From Trochalopteron elliotii (Eukaryota; Chordata; Aves; Passeriformes; Leiothrichidae), in the NCBI GenBank assembly GCA_024734555.1, contig JANPWX010000449.1:1255381-1319380 (forward strand): a stretch of 64,000 nucleotides of DNA, in the 5' to 3' direction. The notes below the pieces were generated by a model, which was given only the letters and a program-made list of their open reading frames with translations, ran no database searches and was not told where the DNA came from. Within the stretch, counting starts at the first letter, position 1, and each line of letters begins with the position of its first letter. Below, piece after piece: positions 33,541 to 48,200 of the stretch. The translations under genes were made by a program, and so were the position numbers.

Positions 33541-36500
33541 CTCTATAATTATATAGGACTCTCTTGAATTTAGTCAGAGACAGGCATCTGGTAAATATCA
33601 GTAAACTTGTTTTATTATTGGAAAGCAATTTATTGAGTATTGTTTTCTACTGCTTTAAAGTTAGCTCTAAAGGTAAATTAGAAACAGTTTTGAAATATTT
33701 TGCTTTGTAGATAAATACTTCAAAAATAACAAAAATGCTAAATACATTCAGTGAATATATTTTTAGCAAACCCATTTGAGTACAGTCTTCTGATTCAAAT
33801 GCATAGCTCCAAACTCACAGACCTCACCTTTTTCTGCCTCTACTTCTATTTTTGTTGTCATATTTTGTTTAAAAAGTGAAAACAGATTTCACACTGCTGA
33901 AAAGCCAAGGCAAACTCCTAAGGGACTTCATTTCAGTGATGTGTGAAGTTACCAGAGCCTTTTTTTTCCCCTTAATTTCAGGTAGTACAATATGTAAATT
34001 GGCCAGAATACTCTGGAGATTTTCTTTTTGGAGCTCTCCTGAAACCAGTGATGTCTCACACTTTTGATTCTCTCCTCTCTGCAAGTGCCACAGCTTCTTT
34101 CCCACTCCCTGACTGGTATTTTTTTAACCTAACTTCAAGCACCTACCCTGCAGAGATAATTTTTTTTCCTCTGCTGAGCTGTCCAGGCTTTCCTAGTCGA
34201 TGCAAACAAGAGAAAGGCATTTCTAGGGCGTGAGTCACCTTACGGTAATGTACACAGCTAAAATCAGGTAGAGTGCTTTTGATTTAAGAGAAAATGTGAA
34301 ATGTTCCAGGTTCAAGACATTAAGAATCAATGAAATTAGGATTTCAGCATTCTAGTTTGATTTCTTTCTGCAAAGGGAATACATTTGAGTACTGTTTCCT
34401 TATGGCTCTATGTTGAAAGCATAACTCATTAATAATTCTGAAGTGTTTGGATAGGAGGGTCACACTGGGTAGGTAACTATAGGGATATCTAGGCAGAAAA
34501 AACATTCACCATGAATCATGAGTCTGTGGATCAAAACCGAGGTTCATTAATCTCAGAACTGAAATTAAACTATTGTACTCAGTGAATAGACAGATTAATT
34601 TTAACAATGTCATTGCCACTCTATGTTCCTTCCTTAAGGACAGGTAGAAACCCAAGGCAAGTAGTTTTCCCAAGCCATGGGCCACTGGGGAGAGAAAATG
34701 CTGCTCTCAGATCTCTGGACCCTCCATTGTGCACACTGTGCTGCCACAGTGGTAGCAAGCCAGCATTCCCATACTATATTAGGGGAAAAAAAAAGTTTCA
34801 CTCATCATTGAGGCTTAAGATGGAACACAATCTTTTGGCAAAGATACATGAACAATTGTCATGAGATCTGTGATACCTCCCTAGCTCTCCCTCAAGTCTC
34901 TACAGCTCACTTTTTCAGATATAAGTGACTTAAGTACCTAAAGCTGTAGGCAGAGAACACAGACAAATGACTGTGTTTTTTTAGGACTGCTGAATCATTG
35001 AAACTGAGTTTGAAAATTAACTTCTAGCTTGTTAATTCTTTAAACTTATTATGAAAGATGATGGAAGGTACTGTATGAGTATCAAGAATAATTATTCTGC
35101 AAGCATAACTTACAGTGTCAGAAGAAGAATATTCTGAAAGATCCTCAGCCCACTTTTTTTTAGAGTAATGGGAAGACATCAGTAATCACAAAATGCCTCT
35201 AAAATCTCCTTGAAGTGTTATAAGGCCAAAAAAAAAAAGACAGCTCAGCTAAACCTGGAGTGGTTCAGCCAATAAGATATGCAAAGGCTGACTTCCAGCA
35301 GATTTAGGTTTATTACAGCCCCAGCTAACTCATCCACTGAGAATCTCACTTTTCTGGCCCAACTGGTAAAGCTGCTGTATGTGGACCACAGAATGTCCCA
35401 GATTACATCTCAGTTGTTCTAAATGTGCGTTTTGGCTGGTGCAGGGGACAGCTCTAATTGGTTAAGTATGTTCTAGTGTCTGGCCACCAGCTGCCGGCCA
35501 CAACATCTCAGTGTTGCCTTAATGCTGTTTGTTCCAATCAGTTAATTTGTCTGGATTATGAACTCTTCTGCCATCAGGAAGAGAAAAGCATTTTAAGGCT
35601 ATTTCAACCCGTCTGCTCTGCCTTCTCCTGTCAAAAGTCTAATTTGCAATTAGGAATTTCAGCAGCACTTTCATGTGCTCAGAAAGCAGCAGAGCAAAGC
35701 TTCCAGAGAGATTCATTTCCCACAGAAGTAGAGGTATCAGCAATTCCCAAGAAGCTGGTCTTTATCAGAAGTTAGTAAATTGTTAGTATTGTCGTTTATG
35801 GGGCTATAAAAGTGCACAGAGCCAAGCTGTCCCCTCCAGAGACTGGCGTGGTAACCTGTGCCTCACATGGTCGATTCCTCTCAGGCTGGAGGCAGCCACA
35901 CTGCTGGGGCATCAGGAAAGAGCTCTCGGCTGGGAAGCCCCAAGCTCAGGGTGGGCCTGTCTTTTATGATGCCCTAATAATGTACTGGTTAGTGTAAAAT
36001 AGGGATGAGATGCATGAAATTCTCCTCATTTCCTATGGGACTTGCTGCCAAAATTCTCCCTCTACTTATGTAGCTGTGCCTTAACCTTTGCTTGTAGCTG
36101 AGCTTTCTCATCCCCTAATTTAAATATTATTTTCCTAATAAGACCCTAATTCAGGAAGATGCTGAATTGCCTCCTGGAAAGGCATTGATTTTTCTATAGT
36201 TCCCATCTATTTCTTCCAGCAATACCTTTGAAATTATGGCCTTTTTTTATTAGTTCTGTTGTTATTATTATTGGTACAATGCACGATTCTTCCAAATGAG
36301 CGATCCGTACTTCCAACAGTGTTGTTTTATAATTAAATCCTGGGGCCATGCTTTCTAAGGGATTTCAGTCCAATGAGTAATTGCTCAGTGAAATAATCTG
36401 TAAATAAAGAAGACAAGGACAAACAGACTGCATGAATACAGAAGGTAGGAATCATATTCTTACAGGTAGAAGTCCTGGTAAACCCTCCTCTCTGAATTAG

Positions 36501-39500
36501 TTGCCTCGAACAATTTTACAGTCAGTTTAGGAAGATGAATTATTCCAGGGTGCAATTCCTGTCAGCCCAAAACAGATTAGATAATTCATGTCCTAGAAGT
36601 ACCTGGTTTACTCAAGTGACTAGAAAATGAGCCCAGAATGGATAGATCAAATGTAGAAGTCTACATGGTAAATATCTAAAGTGAAGTTAAAGGAATCTTA
36701 GGGTGAATTTTTTTTTGAGGAAAAAAGCCATCGTCTTTCTTCTTCAGTTGCAAAGAAGTCCCTTGTTAAGCCCCGAATCCTATTAACTTCAAAATTAGAG
36801 TATTTTCCTCTTTTCTCTGGTGTTGCTCCATCTTTCCCATGTCCCTCTCAGTCCTGGGGCTGACAGCAGTGGTTTTGGTGGGAATGTCAGCAATCACCAG
36901 TGTCCTCAGTCCTTACTCAGCAGGGTTTGATGGCTGGAGATCCCCTCTTCATCTATTTTAGGGTCACTTTGGGTTTATGTTTCACTATTTTCTTACTACA
37001 GCCTGCATTACATGGACTTTATTTTCTTTAGTCTTCAATTATTCAATTTTTCAGTCCCTTTGTTATATTTAAAGTGGTTTAGACAGTTGCCTGCCTGTAG
37101 GTACTGCTGGGATTTGTGTTTACAGTCTGGGACCTCCAGTACACCCTATATTTGCATTCTTGCAAGCTGTATTTTATTCTAGGATCATAGGTAGTTTAAT
37201 CTATACAAAAAATCTACTTGTTATCACTATAAACTAGAGCTAACTCAAAGCAAACCCAACTGCTGGACATTTCCTCCCCCAGTTAAATAAAACAAGCTCA
37301 TTATCAGCTTAGGCCAGGACAAGCCCAAACAAACCCTGACACCCTTTTCTGTCAGGTCAATAAAAAACATGTGGCCTTTTAGTAGGAATGGCAGAAAAAG
37401 GAATATTTACTGGGCTACACCAGACACCATCCAGGAGCTGTTTGGCTGTGTTTGCACAGTGCTGTGCCTCATCTGTTGTGCTCCAGAAGTCATGTAGCTG
37501 TGTTGACACTGCTGTGCTAATACAGCTACACAACTGCTGAGCAGAGTTTAGCTTGCGTATGCCCAGCTCAGCACACGGACAGAGAGAGCCTCCATCTGTC
37601 TCCAGCCGCCTTTAGAGGCATGTCCACACTCTGCCTGCCTCTTGTAAAAATGCAAGCAAGAGGACAAAGATCCTGCAACTGTTTCTTATAGTGATAGATG
37701 ATGATTTTAGTGTTTAGGAAAGCAATCTGAGTAATTCTAAATGTCTGGGTATTTGGAACACCTTTTTGGAACACATTTGGAACATGCAATGTCCTGATCA
37801 TTGACCACCTTGAAAGTGGTTTCAGCAGGCATTTGCTAACAAATGAAACAAAGATCACTAGTCCCTTAAAAAGTTTATTTGTGCTTCTAGTTATTCAATA
37901 GCAAAAATCAAGGATCCATTAAAAAAAATAGGCATCTTCTTCAGTAATTATAATTTTCAGTGTCCTGGCATGACATATTTTAAATGCAATTGTGGGATTA
38001 CTGTACTGATGAACTGGAATTGTTCTAATTGTTTAAATTACTCCCCACTACAAATCAGAACAGAATACATATTCTATTAAGCTGACAATTACCATATATT
38101 TGAGCATTTCACAGTCCACTTAGTTGCCTGATAGAATTCCCTGAATGATCTCCCCATCTCATTTCTTCCTGTCTAGCAGATTGTTTTAAGAAGTGTTTAA
38201 ACACCAGAGCAGGTGATAAAATATTTCTGGTAATCCTTTAAGGTGAAATATATCTTCTGGGAAGAAGGGTTGACTTTCATTTCAGGGATAAAATATGGCC
38301 AAGTTCAACAACCATGGAAAAGTAGCAGCCACCTGACAGTAAACAGCCAGAGATGTGCCAAAGGGACTGGTGGTTTTGTTCTAATTTACTTTTGTGGGAT
38401 TCACTTGACCATATAAACACGGTAGAGATGACTACATTTCAGATGGTTCTCTTTCAGATGAATGGTGGCTCCCAGGGTTGGAGTAATCATGTTGTGAAAA
38501 GGGCTTTTAAACTAAACTTCTTAAACTAAACTAAACTCTTGTTCCATGTGTTCCTTTTTTTTTTTCTTTTTGGTACCATGTTAGGCTCTGATGGCTAGCT
38601 CTGATGTAGATGCTTCCTTTATTGGCATCCAAAGTTGGATGAGATAAATTCTATATGCATCCTAAAGTCAATACCTCCTAGCTAGACTTTCAGTGATGAA
38701 TGTGGACTTTTACAAAATGCTGCACACACAAGACACTGAAGTTGAGGCATGCAGCTTCATTTTAAGAGGTTAAATCAGATGAAAACAACACAGACACATG
38801 GGACTGGAACATAACCGATGCAAGCTCATCCTGCCAATTCAAATGGAATGCTTTTCTCTTTTGAAGGGATGACACTGTGCCAGTGGACTCTGTTCCAGAG
38901 CAGAAACTGTCTCATGTCACTGTCACAGTGGACTGAGTATTGACTATCTTTTCCAAGTGGCAAGGAGTTGATGTAAATACCTTATCATTTTTTTTCTAAC
39001 ATGACATAAGTACAGTCATGTGCCCTTGTCTGACCCAGATCAAATTTCTACTGTTTGGTAATACATGATATCAATGAAGGTAGAACCAAGGTTATTCTGT
39101 AAGGGCTTTTATGCCTGAGCAATGACATCTGCCATCTGGCTTGTCTCCTGTGCTGATCTGTGCTGGCAGACCCTATTTTAAACAGTGAATAAACCTTATC
39201 AGGCACAGACATATTTCTGTTCATTGATCCTCATCACCTGCTTAAGTCTTATTTGTGCTGTCTGACATGTCTTTCATCCCAAAGAGAGTTTCTTTCACAC
39301 AGTACCTGAGGAATGGAGGAATGGTTCTGGCACCTTCCAGTGCTGAGACTGTTTCCATAATAAGCTTCATACTCTGAGATGGCTGCTACTTTGAAAGCTT
39401 TATTGACCTGATAAATGTTCCTAGCTCATGTCAAATGGGCTATGAGTGTGATCCAGATGGCTTGCTGGATACCACTTTGAGGTCAGAAGCTGCTGACACT

Positions 39501-40619
39501 TGAGCCAGCAATGTGCATAAGCTACAGGATCTGGGATCAAAACCATAATTCTCTTGTTAATCAAACCAGGCCTCTGTCAGTTGCTGGTGGTTTTGCAACA
39601 TGAATTTCTCACTTGATACACTAACAGAAAGAGAAATACTTGTGTCTAATAACTTAGGATAATTGATGCAGGGAAGACAAACTATCAGAAGATATTCTGC
39701 CTCTCTTTTTCATTTTCCTTTGCACTCACAAAGGTATCCATGTCAACACTGAACATCCTATAAATTTCTCATTTCTGCCATTTCTCATCAATGCTGAAAC
39801 AGATCTCCCAGAGTTACACACATTTTTAAATCAACTGGGAGATTCGTGTTCAGACAAAATAATAAGACATCACATTTAAAAATAAAATAAAGATTATAAA
39901 ATTGGACCAGCACACCCAATGTTTTTGCTAAGCATAATTTTGCTAGACATAATTTGTTTTGCTAGAAGGAGAAATGTCAAAGCTTTGGTGAGGACAGCAC
40001 AAATATTTTCAGTCAATAGAGTAGAAATTCTTAGCAAGTTCACTTTGATTTTGATCACACCTTTCTTCCAGTATTCGAACAAAAAATATATAGCTAGTAA
40101 GTGGTGCAAGACAAAACAATATTTAAATCAAACAGCAAACAATTTTTGAAAAGTACAGTTCTTATTCGTAATTCTATGGTTGCACAACAGTGCAATCCTT
40201 GTCTGGGAGAATCAGCTTTCCATGTGGCTAGTGTGTCTACTCAGAACACTTCGTATTTCAAATATGAAAAACGTACTAAACTAAATTGGGATGAGAGGGG
40301 AGGTGGTGGCAGTCAAATTTCTTGGGAAAATTAGGCAGCTGCCAAGACCAGTGGTTTTTTTGAAAGTGCTGCTGGACAGCCCATTTTTAAAAAGATCTTT
40401 ACTACAGCTAAAGTGTCACTTTTTACTCTGTACTGTCCACCTATGTACCAGCTTTTCCAAGAGCCATGAGCCTTCCAAATAGTGATTCTAAACCTTGGGG
40501 AAAAAAAAATAAAATCAGTAACTAGTCAAGACACTTGAGTCTTGAGCAAAAATTGATACAAGTTCCATAGAGATCATGGCACTTTTGCTGTGGTGGGGCA
40601 GAAGGCAAAACGCCGCAAT
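33541..40619. other. Gene-free intergenic stretch
   Basis: No coding exon or known repeat family was recognised in about 7 kb. The ORFs are short and lack family motifs. Confidence 0.5.
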
Positions 40620-41480
40620 CAGTGAGGACTGGAGTGACCATGTGTGACTGCAGGTGGGGTGTGACCCGGGAGTGCGTGGAGGCCCGCCGGGGTGGGGAGT
40701 GTGTGTACTCTCCCTTTCGGTCGATCCACCGCGCAAGGGACCGGCATCCCGGGCTGTCCTGCTGAAACCTTCAGGATTCTGAAGCCACTTGGGTCGCACC
40801 GATTCCCTTGGAGCGAAATCCAGTCCAATAATGAAGAAATTAAAGAGAGGCCCGCGGGCTCCCACCCTGCCGCGGCCACTGGGTGGCGCCGCCAGGAAGG
40901 AGAAGCAGCGCGCGCGGGGCGGCGGCGCGGGGCCGGGGCGGCCTCTGGCGCCGCAGGCGGAGAGCGGCGGGCCCTGCTCCCAGCGCTGCTCCCGGCGCTG
41001 CGCACCCACCGCCGGGGGCTCTGCTCGGCTACCGGCCTCCTGCTCGGCATCCCGGCTCTTGCACAGGCTGGGGTGGCTGAGAAGACGCCGCCATGCAGAG
41101 GAAATAGGGGTGGGGGCTGGCGCGCCACCGCTGGTCCTGCCGGCCCCGCTGGTTCTGATACAAGGCAGCGCTGCCGCGGGCTGGGGCTGGGTGTGATAAT
41201 CCTCCTTCTCCTCTTCCCTCCCGTCTGTAGCACACTCGGAGTCTCCCCGTCTCGCAGAGACCGCGGGCTTGCATCAGCTGGCAGCCGTGATTTCCGTGGT
41301 GATGTTCCAGCCCCTCCTGAGCCCCTCGCCCCTGTGGCTCCCGGCAGTGGGGCTGGGCTGGCACTGGGCACCACCGGTACCCCCAGAACTGCGGTCGCCT
41401 CTGGTGTCCCAGCGGGAGGAACACCTGCAGGGAGCCTGCCAACGGCATGAGCCCGGCTGTTGCCGGGGATGCCCAGTGCC
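40620..41480. promoter_or_regulatory. Orphan CpG island
   Basis: A dense CpG block stands alone in gene-free DNA, with GC boxes and a CTCF-like site. Open frames of up to 337 codons on both strands result from GC-rich, stop-poor sequence and show no family motif. It is probably a promoter for a non-coding RNA or an unrecognised distal transcript. Confidence 0.6.
40876..40890 (+). promoter_or_regulatory. CTCF-like motif in CpG island
   Basis: CCACTGGGTGGCGCC matches CCASYAGRKGGCRSY at 14 of 15 positions. It points the same way as the 30.5 kb motif. Confidence 0.55.
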
Positions 41481-42167
41481 AGGGTGCAGGGGTGCCCAGG
41501 ACAGTGGAGATGAGCTGTGTGGTGATGCAGAATCGCTTTCCGTTCCGTGGCTGGGGTCACGCAGGACTCCTGTCCAAGCACATCCCCGCTCCCCCAGGCC
41601 AGCAGGGACAGAGGTGCCAGGCATTCTGGCATCAGTTCGGGGCTCTGCCGGTTTCATAGGTGGGCTTGGGGGAACATGAGACCCCTGAAGGGGTAATTTC
41701 AGTTGGAATTGCACAGTAGTTAAAGGCTGAGGGAGGATCTGGCATGGAGGATGAGTTGGTCCAATGGTAGGGATAGGTTCACATGTCTGGAAGACTCCTG
41801 TCAAGGAAGTGCCCTGGGTGCTGAGCTAAGGAACAATCTCAGCATTATCTTGTAGCCGTCCTGGAGGGGAACACTCAGCCCCAGGCTCTGGGGGCAGCAG
41901 CTGGTCAATGGGACGGACCAAGGGCTGAGCTGAGGTCCTGTGTACCCCAACCTCCCCTTTTCTCCCTTGGTCCAGCATCTCCTTGTCTCCCTTTGACCTG
42001 CACAGGCCTTAGCTTCATCCTCCCTTGTCTTTGTGTGACCCAAGCTATCTTCTCCAGGACAACAACCACACCGAACTTTCTATCCCTTCCTGACCCCCCT
42101 TCTCTATCCCTTTGCTACACTTCCCCTTCCTGTCCTTTGCTGAACCTTCCCTAATATCTGATCTACA

Positions 42168-42262
42168 AGTGGGACCTCAGCAGAGCTGAGTAGAAGGGGA
42201 GAATCTTGACCTGCTGGCCAGGCTGCTGGGGATGCAGCCCAGGACGTAGTTGGCATTGTGAG
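42168..42262 (-). mobile_element. CR1 LINE ORF2 fragment, minus orientation
   Basis: A short antisense match to CR1 covers ACCTGCTGGCCAGGCTGCTG and GATGCAGCCCAGGACGTAG, the same segment as in the 6.4-7.0 kb copy. Both ends are lost. Confidence 0.8.
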
Positions 42263-45200
42263 GATGATTCTAGATTATAGGTAGAAGTTTTTGTTTGTCC
42301 TGTGCTTTTGCAAAGGTGACACTTCTTTGACTGACATATGAGAACCTCTGGTAGACCTTAAGGACATCTGCTGAAGCAGTAAGGAGGAGGTCTCATCACT
42401 ATTTTATTCTGTTGCCCAATGAGTCTTGATGTCTTCTTCCACTTTAGTAATTTTAGGATTCTGAGGCATGCTCTAACGTAATCCAGTTTGAATATTTACA
42501 AGTCCTGCGGGTCCCCTCTCTTTAATGAAAAGACAGAGAAAAGTCCATCTTAGAGCATCATTGCAGCGTAGCTTGGTTCAAGCTAAAGTAGATATGTGCA
42601 CAGCATCAGCATCTCAGCTGATGTAAATAGGCTCAGCCTGTTTGGTCATTAGCATGATACCAGTCTGTGCAAAAAGTATGGGATAATTCAGTTCTGTGGC
42701 ATGGGAAACATTTGATATTCTTCACACTCCCAATGTGCTTTCAGCAACAAAGGACATTCCTTCATTAACTTCTGCTGTGTTTAAGTACATTGAGTGTTTT
42801 AATAGTCAGTTTTGCTTTTGGAGTGTCTGCCTAGAGGAGAGTGTGACTAGCAGAAGGAACCATTTAGCTGAAATAAAGTAAGTATTCTCTGAAAAGTGCA
42901 ACCAGTTTTCCTTATCGGATAGAAAATTCAAACCTTATGGGATTGTCCTTTCATGTCCAAACCAGAAAAAAACCTCCGTGGTTGAAAACTGAAATTTAAT
43001 GTGAGTAAAGCTATCACATTGGCTTGTTTGTTTCAGATTTACAGTTTAGAGTATGTTTTATGTGATGCTTAAAACTGTTTTTAAGCAATAATTTCAAACA
43101 ATACTTCAAGATATTATAAAGGATTTTCCATTTTTTTTTTCTTCCAAGTAAGATTTAGACTTTGTCAGGGATTTGTCCCAAGACAATCTGGCTTAAAAAG
43201 CCCCAGCATTTCCAAAGGGGTGAAATGCTCCATTAGTTTTGTAACTAATTGTAATTGCTTATATTTTTATTTCTTATAATCTACATTTCACTAATTTTGA
43301 ACTCCCATGTATCTTATTCAGAGGATATTTTCAGCATTAGCTGTCTATTTTAGTGGGGATTTTTATCTAGATGTCATAGATGGGAAGTAAATGTAAAAGG
43401 TACTTCAGATGTAAAATAAACATTCATTTAATTCCTGTGGTAGGAACACATTTATATTTCATGATTTCTAAATTCAAAGTACTGTAATATCTAGATCTAG
43501 ATGGCTGCTTTGGAGGGGAAATGATAAACAACATTGTCCCTTGCAGTTAGATAGCAATATTGAGAACAGTCCATTCAGCAACAAATCAAAATATATATAT
43601 TAAAAAGGAAAGTCATATTAATCTTACCTCAGTTGCACCAATGTGTGAATTACTTGAAATAGAAGGTAGAAACACTAACCTGCAAAAGGAGGTTACTGTT
43701 CTCTGCGCTTCAGCCTAGAGAAGCGATGATAACATGGAGGTGGAAAAGAAACTGTCTGTAACTTGGAACGATTTTTTTCTTCTGCATTGAAACAGAAAAC
43801 TCAGTATCTGCAATAACTGACTGAAAGGATAGGCTTGTCTGATGTTACATGTGTATACCGCATCATAGAATACATGGGGAGAGATGCATTGCAGTATGTA
43901 AAAAGTCTTTGTCAGATATAGAGTGCTTTTGATATTGGTATTTTATCTTGTGTGAATTTTTGTGTAGTGGGCCTTTCGTATATATGGCACAGAATAGTGT
44001 GTTTTACTGATAATGCAGGCAAAGTAAATATCTAATGCAGTGTGCTAAATGATGTGGATATGTGGATATACAGCTATTTCTGAGTTTTGTGCATTTATTT
44101 AGATATTCCTGAATGCAGAAGAGCAAATAAAAAAATGTAACTGGTAGCTTGATTTTCATTATTTGAACTTACTGTTTCCTAGTAGCAGATACTGATAGCA
44201 GATTTATGATTGTTTTCCTTAGACGCTCCAAAATTCAGGTAAGATAAAATATATTCATGATCTCTGTTGACCAGGACTTAGGAGGTTTGAGCTAAACTTT
44301 GACTTAAAAGCTGCATCCAGGCAATTGGCTCCAGGGGCACGACACCATCTTTTAATTTTCCATTTTTAAAACGGATGAAACCACTGGGAGCAATGGCTGA
44401 TCAGCAATAAGTGCATCTGCTATGCGTCCCCATATGGATCAGATGCCCTCTTGAGGTCTTTGGCAGTCTTATTTGCTGATTATTTTTCCCCTGCCTTTTC
44501 CATTTAAAATGCAGTGCATCTGATTGGTTGTATCAATGGGTGTGTCATATCCTGTATATACTCAGTTTCAACCCAGTGAAATTCAGTGCCAGCAAGGGGC
44601 TCCCAGCATTATTACAGTACAAATAATAAAAAAATACAGCCTTGGTGTGAGTTGGTTATTACTCCTCAAAAACAATACAGGAGGTTCATGCAAACTATTT
44701 TTTATCTCCCAGGAAGAAGTTTTCACTGAGACAAAGAGAGAGGATTATCACTTCATGAATAAACAACTGAAGAGACTTTTCAGATTAAAAAAAAACAGAG
44801 ATTGCAAAAGCCTTTCCAGGAATAGTATAATTTCTTTTGTTAAATTGCTCCAAAGGACACTGTGTTCCTTGCCTTTTTACCTCAAAAATATATTTCTCCA
44901 TCTATGGGGAAATTTGTTTTCCAACTTGGTGAAGTATGGTCGGGTTTTAGAGCTGTTATGAATCTTGTGCAGGAAACATGGGAGCGGTTCTGATATATGA
45001 CAGATGTAGTGCAACTGCTATGATGAAAACCTTTCAAGGAGCTCATACTTTTTCTTTCTTCTCTGCTGTGTTCAGAGAACCCTTCACTGTGTATATCATC
45101 AGTCTGGAGTTACAGAGCTCTGAAGCTGGATGTCAGAAACCTCAGAAAACGTCACTGGTTCCAGCTCATCCCTCATGTAACTCCATGGATTTGGATGAGA

Positions 45201-48200
45201 TTATACCAAGAGTAAGCTGAGCCCAGTGATCTTCACTGAGCCTGCTTGACTTCATGAGATTCAGCATAAGGATTTGTAATGCTAAACTGTCAGTAGAGGC
45301 CAAAGAATTGTATAAGTGGAGTGGAGGAGTTAGGAAATGGGGAGGGGGAAGGAGGAAGAAAAAGTAAGTAAGGAAGAGAAAGCTGATTTCGGTTGACTGA
45401 GCTCTTCCTATAACCTTGCCCTTTATATTTGCCCTGCTTTTATTTTGTTTTCTTTTTGCCATTATTTTATTCATTTTATTTTCATGGTTCGGTTATTTTA
45501 GCCAGCCTTTTCTCTGTGGTGCTTGTTCAGTTTTTTAGCACTGTCATTTGAACAGCTTTTAACAGCTACACATATTAATCAAGTGACAGGGACCCCCTGG
45601 GGGAAGTGATTCAGCCTTTTAGCGGCGCTTGGGAAATCTCCTTTACTCTGATTCCATGGAGCTCTGCATATACTTATTAGTAGCAAAAAGGAGGTGTGAA
45701 AAAGGGAACTGAAGTAGGTCTAAGGCAAAGCAGATGGAGACCTTGGGCTGTGGATCTACTTGAAAAGAATAAACTCTCTCCATTAAAGGAGAAAATTTGG
45801 ACTGGGTGCAGAGTTTATTGATGTTTGTGAATATTGTGCTGTTGTGGTTATTTCCCTGTTAAGTGCAGTACTGCTGTGCCCAGACATAACTGTTGTGGCC
45901 TATGGCTTGATATACACACTGGTCTTAAAGCCAAGCTCCTATTTTTGGAAAGGCTCTCCTGGATGAAGATTATGTTTTTCAAGTGAATGAGAGGGAAAAA
46001 AAATAGTAAGTTTGCAGTTTTTCTCTGAGTTACTTTTATCATCAGGTCTTGGTGACATTTTCAGGACCAGATAGGAAAAGTCAAATTAGAAAGCAATTTG
46101 AGCTTTCCGCTCTGCACAGATACTGGATTTAAGCTGTTGTCTGACTCAGAGTTATGATTTTGAAATTATTTTTCAGGAAATACTTTTTTAAAAGATGACT
46201 TTAGTACTTAAAATCATAATCTGCAAGAGAAATCTTTTACAAGATCAAATGAGTGCTTTTTTGTTTTTCAGTTGGAACTTTCAAGAACACAAGACAGAAA
46301 GCAAAGGCTTCTTCGTGTTGTGTTTTGCTTTCTGTGACTTTACAAAGATTGTGGAGATAGTGAAAACTGTGCTCTCAGTAAGAATAAGAGGCAGGCAGAG
46401 TGATCTGGGAGACACTCTCTTTCTGTTTTGAAGTCCAGAGGCTAAACGCATTTGAGGAAATAATATTTAACACTATGCAAGGAGATTTGATGTGCAGTTC
46501 CCACTGCAGCAAAGACTCCATGTAGTGCTTGAGAACGTGTTTCCTTCAGGAGGAGGTAGTTTCTGTAACAAAACAAAGGCAGTTTTTCAGCTAACAAAAC
46601 AGTTAAGCAGTTTTTCTCCTAACAAAACAAATGATTATGTTGGCAGCTGTAGATAGGAAAAGATGAATATGTCATTTTTGACAGTACAGGCATTACCCAA
46701 ATGTTCTTTCTGTAAGAAGGTTCAGCGATGCTAAAAGTAAAATAAAAAGTCTTGCTAGCACTATTGTATTGATTGAAGAGACAAAATATTCTGGTTTAGC
46801 TGATGCTTGGGTTCATCACATGTTTAGTGTTCATTCTCTCTGGCTATATATATGCGTAAACGTGTTCTTGTTAAAATTAAAACCAAGTTATTGATCTCTC
46901 AAGCTGCTGCCAAAAACTCATCCTCTGTTAAGAGCTGTGCTGAACAACATGTAGCCCAAAGTAGCCAATTTACAAAAGACAGATAATTTAGAAGCAAAGT
47001 TGTCATGACAACTTTAACTCCATATCCACCTTTTTCATGCACACATTATGAATGAAGGGGTGAAGGGGTTGTCAAGGAAACTTAAACTGAGCATCCTAGT
47101 TTCTGGGATTCAGAGTTTAGTCTAAGCACTGGTTTTGTTGGGTTTTAATTAATGCTTCATATTCAGAATTCTTGTTAGTCCTGTATTTAGACTTTTTGAT
47201 TAGTTTGGGATGTTATAGATGAATGACATGCATAATATGCAAGAAGAAAAAAAGAAAAAAATACTCCTAAGACTTCTGTGGAAATTTCTATAGAACTTCA
47301 GGTATAGCATTGTGCTAAACCTCACATTCAGCAGTACTTCCTGTGAAGAGAGGGATCTTTGGTACCTTTATTCTAGATACATGTCCATGGTTTTGATTTC
47401 CTGTCAGTTTTACCCTGGGATAGCACCACAGAGCTAAATGGCATTATTTCTAATGCACAGCAATGTAAATGAAACAAATCCAGATTAATCTGTTAAGTAA
47501 TGTAACAGACTTTCCTTCCTTTTTTCATGTGTAAACAAAGTAAAATGAACACAAGCAAGTTTTACTCTAGTCAGTCACTGGAGCACTAATGGCTACCCCG
47601 AGTACAACAAGGAATCATCTTCCTTAGTTCTCCCTTATGGGTACAGCTAATGTGGAAGAAGAAGAGATGTTGGATGTCTGACTAGTTTTGTCAGAGCAGA
47701 AACCGCTCCATAATAATTTACAATAATGTCTTCAATGAGAAAGCATTGGATAGATGGTTGTTTCTTTCCTGTGCTAGCAGCAGTTATGCATCAGCATGTT
47801 CACCAACACTGTTTTGGAGAAAGCTTGTGCTGCCTGCCACCCCCAGGGACCTTCAAGCCCTCCTTCTCTCCATGCATTCAGCTGGCTTGTGGGGGTCCTT
47901 CCCAGTCTGCCCCTGACTGTGCACTTTCAGCAGAGCCTCCCTGTCAGGCTGCAGCACTGCTGCAAGTACACAGGATATTTGGTATAACGTCAAAATACAC
48001 ATTGTTACATGCTGGAGGGAAATTGATGAACTGTTTCTTCAGTGTGTAGGAGAAAAATTGCCATAGTCTGCACTGATTCAGCTGAACCTGAGCTTTGAAC
48101 TTCAGGGCAGATGTTGGTACTAGCTGATCTAAGTGATATGGAGCCAAAGCTGCTGGAATGCAAGAGTTTGAGTATGAATTGCAAGCTGAAGAAATACCAA

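Noticed and set aside
40619..41632. 337-codon minus-strand and 252-codon plus-strand open frames
   Set aside because: They overlap on opposite strands within a CpG island, are Pro/Ala/Gly/Arg-rich and show no family motif. They are composition artefacts unless transcripts show otherwise.
44524..44961. 145-codon plus-strand frame
   Set aside because: There is no recognisable motif, promoter or splice context. Its composition is consistent with a chance frame in AT-rich DNA.
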